Shown one piece after another: positions 25,745 through 32,545 of a stretch of DNA of 64,000 nt (positions within the stretch are counted from its first letter, which is position 1; every line of letters starts with the position of its first letter). This stretch comes from Paractinoplanes ovalisporus (GTDB taxonomy: Bacteria > Actinomycetota > Actinomycetes > Mycobacteriales > Micromonosporaceae): NCBI RefSeq assembly GCF_016834655.1, contig NZ_JAENHP010000025.1, forward strand, positions 62,001 through 126,000. The letters run 5' to 3'. The notes beneath the pieces are model-generated. The model made no database searches. It was not told the origin of the DNA and saw only the letters and a list, made by a program, of their open reading frames with translations. The translations under genes and the position numbers were made by a program.

Positions 25745-27358
25745 TCAACGCGTTCCGCGGAGCCCTGTCCCCGTTCCGTACACCGCCCGGTTTCCGGCAT
25801 TGATCAGCGCCCGGTAGGCGCCGCCGAGAACCGCCCGGTCGCGGGCCAGGGCCGCCCGAGCGGCGTTGCTGCCGGGAGCGCCGTGCACCCCACCGCCCGG
25901 GTGGGCCGAGGAACTGGCCAGGAACAGGCGGTCGACGGGCGTGTCGGCGCGCCCCAGACCGGGGACCGGGCGCAGGAACAGCTGCTGGAAGGCGGCCGCC
26001 GTGCCACCGCCGAGCGCGCCCCCGACCAGCGACGGGTTCTCGCTCTCGAGGTCGGCCGGCGAAAAGACGTTGCGGCCGATCACCTCGCGCTTGAAGCCGG
26101 GGGCCTGCTCCTCGATCGCCGACTCCACGCGCTCGACGTGGGCCGCGATGTCGTCCGGCTTCCACTCGCGGCGGTGCGGCAGGTGGGTGTACGCCCACAG
26201 CGACTCGGTGCCCTCGGGTGAGTGCGACGGGTCGGCGGTGGTCATCTGGCCGAGCAGCAGGAACGGGTCGGGCGGGATCTCGCCGGTCGCCAGGTGGGCC
26301 GCGTAGCGGGTCAGGCCGTCGAGGTCGGCGCCCAGGTGGACCGTGCCGGCGCCGGCCGCGGCCGGGTTGCGCCACGGCATCCGGGTGCGGACGGCCCAGT
26401 CGACCTTGAGGGTGGCGCCGTCCCAGCGGAAGTGGTCCAGGTCTTCGGCCAGTCTCGGCGGGAGCCACCGCTCGCCGACCAGATCGAGGTAGAGGGCCGG
26501 CGCGGGCACGTCGGCGACGACCGCCTTCCACGCCCGATAGTTCGTCGTATCGGCGGTGACGCCCATCGCCTTCCCGCGGGCGATCAGGACTCTGTCGGCC
26601 GGGGCGTTATAGACAATTCGCCCACCGCGCTGCTCCAGCCGGGTGACGAGGGCGTCGGTGATCTTCTGGGCGCCGCCGACCGGCACGGGCCAGCCGTACT
26701 GCTGCCCCAGCATGGCGAGCAGCCAGCCGTACACGCCGCCGCCGGCCTCCTCGGGTGACAGGTCGGTGTGCAACGCGCACCCGGCCAGCAGCATGGTCGC
26801 GCCCTCGCCCCGGAACATCTCGGCGCCCATCTCGCGCACCGACAGCAGCAGCCGCCGGGCCAGCCGCAGCGCGCCGGGGGCGCCGAGCGAGCGCGCCACC
26901 CCGAGCCCGTGCCGCACCGGCGGGAACGGGGTGAGGATCGTGTCGAGCATCGGCCGGGAGACCGAGCGCCATTCCGCGTACGTCGTCCGCCAGCGCTCGC
27001 CGTCCCCGTCGGCGAACCGGTCGAGCGACTCCATGGTGCGCGCGATGTCGCGGCTGAGCGTCGCCGCCCGCCCGTCCGGCATGAGGTGGGTCAGCACCTC
27101 GGGCGCGTGCGTCCACCGCAGCCCGTGTTCACCCAGGTCGAGACCCTTGAGCACCGGCGAGGCGTAGCCCAGCGGATAGAACGAGCTGAAAAGATCACTG
27201 AGATAGCCGGGCGCGGTCACGTAGCCCGACCGCACCGCACCGCCCGGGTGCGGGGTCGCCTCCAGCACGATGACCGACCAGCCGGCGTCGGCCAGCAGGT
27301 TGGCTGCGACCAGCCCGTTGTGCCCGGCACCGATCACGATCGCGTCCGCGCTCTCCAT
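25745..27358 (-). CDS. FAD-dependent oxidoreductase, phytoene-desaturase-like (PNDRD/CrtI-type)
   Basis: A 537-residue flavoprotein with the N-terminal FAD motif IVIGAGHNGLVAANLL (Gly10, Gly12, Gly15) and PHPGGAVRSG, and a C-terminal FAD contact in HPGGGVHGAPGSNAAR. This places it in the amine-oxidase/CrtI superfamily, nearest to the mammalian PYROXD2-like group rather than to true carotenoid desaturases. No carotenoid gene lies nearby, so a pigment role is not supported. ATG at 27358 follows AGGGGGC. Divergent from the YihY gene across 68 bases. Confidence 0.88.
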   Translation of the reverse strand: MESADAIVIGAGHNGLVAANLLADAGWSVIVLEATPHPGGAVRSGYVTAPGYLSDLFSSFYPLGYASPVLKGLDLGEHGLRWTHAPEVLTHLMPDGRAATLSRDIARTMESLDRFADGDGERWRTTYAEWRSVSRPMLDTILTPFPPVRHGLGVARSLGAPGALRLARRLLLSVREMGAEMFRGEGATMLLAGCALHTDLSPEEAGGGVYGWLLAMLGQQYGWPVPVGGAQKITDALVTRLEQRGGRIVYNAPADRVLIARGKAMGVTADTTNYRAWKAVVADVPAPALYLDLVGERWLPPRLAEDLDHFRWDGATLKVDWAVRTRMPWRNPAAAGAGTVHLGADLDGLTRYAAHLATGEIPPDPFLLLGQMTTADPSHSPEGTESLWAYTHLPHRREWKPDDIAAHVERVESAIEEQAPGFKREVIGRNVFSPADLESENPSLVGGALGGGTAAAFQQLFLRPVPGLGRADTPVDRLFLASSSAHPGGGVHGAPGSNAARAALARDRAVLGGAYRALINAGNRAVYGTGTGLRGTR

Positions 27359-27426
27359 CACGCCCCCTGGGTTTGTCGCTCTGTGTGGTCGGGTAGCTGC
27401 GCAGTCAAGAACCTCGAGGAGCCGGC

Positions 27427-28455
27427 ATGACCGAGCACACCGCCGACCCTTCGTCGCCCGATCACACGGCCGACCGCGATGCCGAGGCCGGTACGGACGA
27501 CGCTACGCCGCGCCCACTTCCCCGCCGCCTCCGCCAACTGCGCTGGCGCTACTGGCGTTCGGTGTTCTGGCGCAGCGTCGCCGGCTACGTCGAGGACGAC
27601 TGCTCCGACTTCGCCGCCGCGATGACGTATCAAACCTTCACCGCGCTGATTCCTTCGCTCGTCGTCATCGTCGCCCTGATCAACCTGGTCACCGACGGCT
27701 CGACCGTGCTGACGGCGACCGTGGGCATCCTGCGTGACCTCGGCATCGGCTCGGTGGTCGACAACGAGAACCTGCTCTCGGTCGTGCAGGCGCTGCTCGT
27801 CCAGCAGGGCTCGGCCAAGGTGCTGTTCGGCTTCGGCCTGCTGCTGGCGCTCTGGTCGTCGTCCGGCTACGTCTCGACCTTCAGCCGGGCGTCCAACCGG
27901 ATCTACGGCGTACGGGAGGGTCGCAGCTGGTGGAAACTGCAGATCCTGGAGATCGTGCTCGCCGCCGTGGTGCTCGTGCTGTTCGCCGCGATCGGCGCCG
28001 GGCTGATCATCAGTGGGCCGCTGGTGGACGCGGTCGGCAACGCGCTCGGCGCCGGCGAGACGGCCCGTCAGTTCTGGTCGGTCGGGCGCTGGCCGGTGCT
28101 CGTGGCGGCGGCCACGCTCATCCTGTCGCTGCTGTTCTGGATCGCCCCGAACGTCAAACAGCCCCGCTTCCGCTGGCTCACCGTGGGTGGTGCCGTGGCG
28201 CTCTTCCTGTGGGCGGTGGCGTCGTTCGGGTTCGGCCTGTACGTGGCGAACTTCGGCTCCTACAACCGCACCTACGGCAGCCTCGGCGCGGTCATGGCGT
28301 TCCTGGTCTGGATCTATCTGTCGAACATCGCCGTGCTGCTCGGGGTGCAGGTCAACGCCGAGGTGCAGCGGGCCCGGCTGCGGCAGGCGGGCGAGGCGAA
28401 TCCCAAGACTCCGCTGGCTCCTCGTTTAGCTCCCACCGACCCGGGCACCCCTTAG
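27427..28455 (+). CDS. YihY/BrkB-family membrane protein
   Basis: A 342-residue inner-membrane protein. After a charged N-terminal tail it carries the family region DDCSDFAAAMTYQTFTALIP and about six helices, ending with the signature LVWIYLSNIAVLLGVQVNAE. The family was once thought to contain RNase BN; its true role is not settled and may involve transport. ATG at 27427 has GAGGAGCC. Only 3 bases separate it from the SRPBCC gene, so the two are probably cotranscribed. Confidence 0.92.
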   Translation: MTEHTADPSSPDHTADRDAEAGTDDATPRPLPRRLRQLRWRYWRSVFWRSVAGYVEDDCSDFAAAMTYQTFTALIPSLVVIVALINLVTDGSTVLTATVGILRDLGIGSVVDNENLLSVVQALLVQQGSAKVLFGFGLLLALWSSSGYVSTFSRASNRIYGVREGRSWWKLQILEIVLAAVVLVLFAAIGAGLIISGPLVDAVGNALGAGETARQFWSVGRWPVLVAAATLILSLLFWIAPNVKQPRFRWLTVGGAVALFLWAVASFGFGLYVANFGSYNRTYGSLGAVMAFLVWIYLSNIAVLLGVQVNAEVQRARLRQAGEANPKTPLAPRLAPTDPGTP

Positions 28456-28458
28456 AGC

Positions 28459-28923
28459 ATGAAGACTGTGACTGAGTCCGTGGACGTCGACGTTCCTGTT
28501 CGTACCGCCTACAACCAGTGGACCCAGTTCGAGGAGTTCCCGCGCTTCATGGAGGGCGTGCAGGAAATCCGCCAGCTGGATCCGACGCACACGCACTGGA
28601 AGACCGAGATCGCCGGCGTGAAGCGCGAGTTCGACGCCGAGATCACCGAGCAGCTTCCGGACGAGCGCGTGGCCTGGAAGTCGACCGAGGGTGAGAAGCA
28701 GGCCGGAGTGGTCACCTTCCACCGCCTCGACGACACCCACACCCGGGTCACCGTCCAGATGGATTTCGACCCGCAGGGTCTGGTCGAGAACGCCGGCGCC
28801 AAGCTGGGCGTGGTCGACCACCGGGTCAAGGGTGACCTCAAGCGGTTCAAGGAGTACATCGAGGCTCGCGGCGGGGTCGAGAGCGGCGCCTGGCGCGGCG
28901 AGGTCGACCGCCCCGGTGCGTGA
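28459..28923 (+). CDS. SRPBCC-family (polyketide cyclase/dehydrase-like) protein
   Basis: A 154-residue START-like lipid- or ligand-binding fold: TESVDVDVPVRTAYNQWTQF at the start, FPRFMEGVQEIRQLD, and a C-terminal helix VDHRVKGDLKRFKEYIEA. Proteins like this bind hydrophobic small molecules; catalytic function is unproven. It directly follows the YihY gene and ends at a terminator (28939-28968). Confidence 0.88.
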   Translation: MKTVTESVDVDVPVRTAYNQWTQFEEFPRFMEGVQEIRQLDPTHTHWKTEIAGVKREFDAEITEQLPDERVAWKSTEGEKQAGVVTFHRLDDTHTRVTVQMDFDPQGLVENAGAKLGVVDHRVKGDLKRFKEYIEARGGVESGAWRGEVDRPGA

Positions 28924-28938
28924 CGCACCTGTCGTAGC

Positions 28939-28968
28939 AACGGCCGTCCGGTCCTCCGGGCGGCCGTT
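28939..28968. terminator. Bidirectional hairpin terminator
   Basis: AACGGCCGTCCGG (28939-28951) pairs with CCGGGCGGCCGTT (28956-28968), 13 pairs including one G-T, around a TCCT loop, followed by CTCAATT. It lies exactly between the SRPBCC stop and the convergent lipoprotein stop. Confidence 0.7.
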
Positions 28969-28969
28969 C

Positions 28970-29680
28970 TCAATTCCGGCGCAGCGCCAGAATGCCGATC
29001 GCCGCCCGCGCGCGTAACGCGTACCGGTTCCGCGCGGTCGGCCAGACCGCCGGCCCGAGCGTGGTGGCAGGCGGGATCTGTTCGTCGGCCGTCCACGGCG
29101 TCAGGGCCGAGCCGGCGCCCCCGGCCAGTCGCAGGCGCAGAGGCACGCCCGGCGGCGCGGTGACGGCCAGCGTGCCCACGCCGCCGGTGAAGATCAACGG
29201 CACGGTCCCGTACGGGTCGGGCAGGCGCAGCTCGACCAGGCCGGAGGCGCCCAGCACGAGCCGCGAGATGCGGCCGCGGGTGAGGTCGAGGCGCTGCTCC
29301 CCCGCCCCGGCCGGAAGCCGCAACTCCCAGCGCACGGCCCGGTTGAGCACGATGCGGACCTCGTCCGGGCCACCCGCGCCGGAGGGACGCAACGCCACCC
29401 GCAACCGGCCGCCGGAACGGGTCACGAGCGGGGTCAGTCCAGCGTCGGCGGGCGTGCTGATCCGGTAGAGCAACCCCGGGATGTTCGCCAACACGATATG
29501 TAACCGGGAGGCCGCGTCCGGAACGGTCAGTACGGCTCCCGTACGCCCGTCCAACGCCCCGGTGCTGATCCGGTCTTGCTCTTGGGGCACCGTTGTGCGT
29601 GCCTCACAGGCCGTGAGCAGCAGCGCGCTGACCAGCAGAAAGACGATTGTTGAGCGGCGGTGGCGCAACGCTGGGGGCAC
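28970..29680 (-). CDS. Putative lipoprotein, 236 aa, function unknown
   Basis: An exported protein with signal peptide STIVFLLVSALLLTAC; the lipidated Cys is at residue 25. The mature part is a repetitive beta-rich domain (RLHIVLANIPGLLYRIST, ELRLPAGAGEQRLDL, LVELRLPDPYGTVPL), like adhesin-type beta-solenoids, but I recognise no family. GTG at 29680 lacks a clear ribosome site, so the exact start is uncertain. Its stop abuts the shared hairpin at 28939-28968. Confidence 0.72.
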   Translation of the reverse strand: MPPALRHRRSTIVFLLVSALLLTACEARTTVPQEQDRISTGALDGRTGAVLTVPDAASRLHIVLANIPGLLYRISTPADAGLTPLVTRSGGRLRVALRPSGAGGPDEVRIVLNRAVRWELRLPAGAGEQRLDLTRGRISRLVLGASGLVELRLPDPYGTVPLIFTGGVGTLAVTAPPGVPLRLRLAGGAGSALTPWTADEQIPPATTLGPAVWPTARNRYALRARAAIGILALRRN

Positions 29681-29747
29681 TATCGGACAACGGAGAATCG
29701 GCCGAACGGGTGACGGCGATCCGCCCGATGCGCGCCAGACTGTCCGA

Positions 29748-29954
29748 ATGCGTTCTTCCGGTTTCCTCTCCGAGAGTCAGCGCCGTCTCGCCTGGGTCGG
29801 CTTCCTGCTGGCCGCCTTCCAGGCCCCGCTGGCCGCGACCCTGATCGACGACGCCTCCTGGCTCTTCGCCGTGGTGGTCGCCATGGTCGTCGCCACCGTG
29901 ATCCTCGCCGACGACGCCCAGCGCCGTCGCCCGGCCCAGGCCGAGGCGGAGTAG
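29748..29954 (+). CDS. Small membrane protein, 68 aa
   Basis: Two hydrophobic segments (LAWVGFLLAAFQAPLAATLI and WLFAVVVAMVVATVIL) joined by a short acidic loop, with charged ends; a two-helix inner-membrane protein of unknown function. The frame is open upstream to 29481, but that part is antisense to the lipoprotein gene; ATG 29748 begins the plausible protein. It is followed by a good terminator (29966-29988), which supports it being transcribed. Confidence 0.65.
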   Translation: MRSSGFLSESQRRLAWVGFLLAAFQAPLAATLIDDASWLFAVVVAMVVATVILADDAQRRRPAQAEAE

Positions 29955-29963
29955 TCCCCTTTG

Positions 29964-30353
29964 CTAGCGGGCCTCGTGGCCCGCTTTTCCGTGGGTGCGC
30001 CGGCGCTCCTTGAGCTGCGCCTCGTGCAGATGCCGCCGGCCGCCCGCCAGCTCGTCCCGCGCCGCCCGCTCGATCGTGCGGAACTCGCTCCAGTAGGTGT
30101 CGTCGTACTCCTCGACCAGCTGGAACGTCCAGTGCCCGGGCGTCACGTTGCGGCCGATCAGGTCCTGCTGGATCCGGTCGGCGACCGCGTCGTGGCCGGC
30201 CTTGCGGAACAGCGCCACCGCCTCGTCCAGCTCGAAGTCGGCCTTGCCGGTGAGCTGGTGGAACGAGTAGAGGTGCCCCCGGGCCCGGTCGGTCGTCTCG
30301 AGAGCCGAGCTCAGCTTGCCGAGCGCCTCGACGGTGGTGTCGTCGATCTCCAT
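29964..30353 (-). CDS. Hypothetical protein, 129 aa
   Basis: A soluble, acidic, largely helical protein starting MEIDDTTVEALGKLSSALET and containing GHLYSFHQLTGKADFELDEA. It resembles actinobacterial conserved proteins of unknown function; no catalytic motif is seen. ATG at 30353 is used and the frame stays open to 30386. The last codons overlap the terminator hairpin of the convergent small gene, so the hairpin also encodes the C-terminus AGHEAR. Confidence 0.75.
   Translation of the reverse strand: MEIDDTTVEALGKLSSALETTDRARGHLYSFHQLTGKADFELDEAVALFRKAGHDAVADRIQQDLIGRNVTPGHWTFQLVEEYDDTYWSEFRTIERAARDELAGGRRHLHEAQLKERRRTHGKAGHEAR
29966..29988 (+). terminator. Intrinsic terminator embedded in the convergent gene's 3' end
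   Basis: AGCGGGCC (29966-29973), TCGT loop, GGCCCGCT (29978-29985), then TTT. Perfect 8-bp stem following the 68-aa gene; it lies inside the last codons of the minus-strand gene. Confidence 0.7.
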
Positions 30354-30445
30354 GCGGTCATCATTTCCCCGCTGCGGAAGCTTCAACCGAGCTGCACCGA
30401 ACAGGCGAACCGTTGGCTACCCGAGGCTCCTTAACGTTTCTCCAC

Positions 30446-30799
30446 ATGAATGGTTTGTTCTCCGGCGCTGCCGCCCGTGCTGCCCTCCGCTCCGCCCACG
30501 CCAGCCTCGCTGAGCTGCACGACACCCTCGGTGTCAGCGGTCTCGACGCGGCCGACACCAACCCCGGCCTGATGGCCCTGGTCGACCAGCACGCCGCGGG
30601 CATCCGCGACAGCCTGTCGGCCGACATGCGCCCGCTCACGCCGGTGCTGCTCGCCGCGTACGCCGAGGGCGTGCGCGACGCCGCCTTCACCCACGGCTGG
30701 CGCCCGCCGGTCGGCGAGATCGACTGGACCGCCGGCGACTGGGTCCTGCGCCGCCTGCTGGCGGTGTGCGCCATCGCCCGCACCCTGCCCCAGCCCTGA
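30446..30799 (+). CDS. DUF6401-like protein
   Basis: A 117-residue soluble helical protein: RAALRSAHASLAELHDTLGV, LMALVDQHAAGIRD, and WTAGDWVLRRLLAVCAIAR. These match what I know of DUF6401, a family annotated near actinomycete natural-product genes, with no established function. No biosynthetic genes adjoin it here. ATG 30446 is used; there is no strong ribosome site. It is followed by a long perfect hairpin (30851-30890). Confidence 0.7.
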   Translation: MNGLFSGAAARAALRSAHASLAELHDTLGVSGLDAADTNPGLMALVDQHAAGIRDSLSADMRPLTPVLLAAYAEGVRDAAFTHGWRPPVGEIDWTAGDWVLRRLLAVCAIARTLPQP

Positions 30800-30850
30800 C
30801 CACCCTGATCACCCACCACCACGCGCCGTAGCAGGACCGACCTTTCATTC

Positions 30851-30895
30851 GAGGGCCGGTGCCGGGGTTCACGCCCCGGCACCGGCCCTCCTTTA
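30851..30895 (+). terminator. Long perfect hairpin terminator
   Basis: A 17-bp perfect stem (30851-30867 with 30874-30890) around a 6-base loop TTCACG, followed by CTTTAT. It ends the DUF6401-like transcript. The remainder of the 230-base gap to 31031 shows only GTTGA-N3-TCAAC at about 30939-30951. Confidence 0.75.
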
Positions 30896-31030
30896 TGTGG
30901 CGCCGAAGGGCGGCACCGGTCGTGTGACACCTGGGCGAGTTGATGGTCAACGGGTGGGTTCGGTCGTTTCGTCCTACGGTCAGCAACGGGCCGGCAGCCC
31001 GCCGGTCGACCTCAGGCAGGGAGTTTCGTG

Positions 31031-31993
31031 ATGACCGGGGACGGGCTGGGGCGGGGCCTCAGCGACATGTGGCGGTCGGTGCTTCTGTTCGTTCCGACGG
31101 CGCTGGCCTTCGTGGCCGTGCTGCTGATCGGCTGGCTGGTGGCGCGTCTGCTGCGTACGGCGGTGACCAAGGGCCTGCACAAGGCCGGGCTGGACCGGGT
31201 CGTCGAACGCGGCGCGGCCGCCCGTGCGTTCACCCGGGTCAGCCCGGGCGTGCTCGCGGGCAAGCTCACCTTCTACGGGGTGCTGCTGTTTGCACTGCAG
31301 CTGGCGTTCGGACTGTGGGGCCCCAATCCGGTCAGCGACCTGCTCACCCGCCTGATCGCTTGGCTGCCACGACTGTTCGTGGCGATCGTGCTGGTCGTGG
31401 TGGCGGCGGCGATCGCGCGGGCCGTCCAGGACCTGATCGCCGGGGCGCTGGGCGGACTCCCGTACGGACGTCTGGCCGCCCGCATCGCCTCGGTCGTGAT
31501 CGTGGCGCTCGGCGTGATCGCGGCGCTGGACCAGGTCGGTATCGCCACCGCGATCACCCAGCCGGTGCTGATCGCCGTGCTGGCCACGGTTGCGGGCGTG
31601 CTGATCGTCGGCGTGGGCGGTGGCCTGGTGCGACCCATGCAGCGGCGCTGGGAGACGTGGCTCGACCGCGCGGCGGCGGAGTCGTCGGTGATCCGCGACC
31701 ACGCCCGCGCCTACACGGCCGAACGCTCCCCCGACCCCGTACCGGAGGCAGTCGCTCCACCTACCGCGCCCGCTGAGACCCAGGTCATTCCTCGTACGGA
31801 GGAAGGCGGCGACGTCGCGGCCGACGAGACCCAGGTCATTCCGCCCCCGCGCCAGGCCGGCCACAAGAGCGAACCCGCCCTGGAAGCCGGCACGACCGGA
31901 ACAACCGACACCACCGTCATCGGCAGCACCTCCGAGGACGCCGAGAGCACCCAGGTCATCCCGCCCGCTGACCACCCCGAGAAGCGGAAGTAG
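31031..31993 (+). CDS. Mechanosensitive-channel-like membrane protein with repeated TQVI motifs
   Basis: A 320-residue protein. Residues 10-210 contain about five helices in the order seen in MscS-like TM-helix-repeat proteins (VLLIGWLVARLLRTAVTKGL, VAAAIARAVQDLIAGALGGL, VGIATAITQPVLIAVLATVA). The canonical MscS beta domain is missing. The last 110 residues are disordered, Pro/Glu/Thr-rich, and carry TQVIP at Thr250, Thr267 and Thr307 plus TTVI at Thr294. The Thr-x-x-Ile spacing is what FHA domains prefer when the Thr is phosphorylated, so the tail may be a kinase target (inference). GGGAG at 31018-31022 supports ATG 31031. Confidence 0.82.
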   Translation: MTGDGLGRGLSDMWRSVLLFVPTALAFVAVLLIGWLVARLLRTAVTKGLHKAGLDRVVERGAAARAFTRVSPGVLAGKLTFYGVLLFALQLAFGLWGPNPVSDLLTRLIAWLPRLFVAIVLVVVAAAIARAVQDLIAGALGGLPYGRLAARIASVVIVALGVIAALDQVGIATAITQPVLIAVLATVAGVLIVGVGGGLVRPMQRRWETWLDRAAAESSVIRDHARAYTAERSPDPVPEAVAPPTAPAETQVIPRTEEGGDVAADETQVIPPPRQAGHKSEPALEAGTTGTTDTTVIGSTSEDAESTQVIPPADHPEKRK

Positions 31994-32375
31994 CCACGTC
32001 AGGGCTTCTCCGGGCCCGTTCAGCCGCTTCCGCTGGGATACCGGAGCGACCGGCCGGGGGCATGGCCGGCGGCGAGACCTCGGCGGTGGCGGCGGGCGGC
32101 GCGGGTTCCATGGCCGGGGCGGGGCGGAACGTGGCGTAAGTAACGCCACCGGCGAGGAAGACGGCGATCCCGGCCGCGACCAGCGTCGAGGGCCGGCGCA
32201 CGACCGCCGTGGCCATCTGCGAGCGTTCCGGGGCCGGCGGCACTGAGAGGTCGATCAGGGGCCCGCCCTCGGGCGACGACCGTGGCGAGGGAACCAGCCG
32301 CTGCGGGGTGGGCGCGGAGAGGAATTGTCCGGTGACGGCGGCATGAGGGCGGCGATCATCGGTCACGATCGACAC
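31956..32375 (-). CDS. Hypothetical single-pass membrane protein, 139 aa
   Basis: One membrane helix (STLVAAGIAVFLAGGVTYAT) between a basic, Pro-rich N-terminal cytoplasmic region and an Ala/Pro/Glu-rich outside region. No family recognised. GTG 32375 is weakly supported; GTG 32366 is equally possible. The 3' end overlaps the channel-like gene by 38 bases (convergent). The coding pattern is reasonable but the low complexity lowers confidence. Confidence 0.5.
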   Translation of the reverse strand: MSIVTDDRRPHAAVTGQFLSAPTPQRLVPSPRSSPEGGPLIDLSVPPAPERSQMATAVVRRPSTLVAAGIAVFLAGGVTYATFRPAPAMEPAPPAATAEVSPPAMPPAGRSGIPAEAAERARRSPDVATSASRGGQRAG

Positions 32376-32476
32376 CCTAAGTGACGACAGCCAGGAATTG
32401 CCAGCCCACGGGACCGCATGATGGCTACTCAGAGTTAGAGGGCGAACAGAACACCCGAGAGGGATCAGGGGGTCGT

Positions 32477-32496
32477 ACCGTCAAGAATCGGACGGT
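32477..32496. promoter_or_regulatory. Inverted repeat upstream of the PP2C regulator
   Basis: ACCGTC and GACGGT are perfectly inverted around 8 bases, 49 bases before ATG 32546, in the divergent gap 32376-32545. It could be an operator or a leader hairpin; no promoter elements are convincing. Confidence 0.3.
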
Positions 32497-32545
32497 TGGC
32501 CGGTGCGGCATCGTCCGAATGGCGGAGTCGGGATACTCTTTTCGC

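Noticed and set aside
25745..27358. Carotenoid pathway from the CrtI-like oxidoreductase
   Set aside because: No phytoene synthase or other carotenoid gene is nearby, and the protein looks closer to the PYROXD2-like group.
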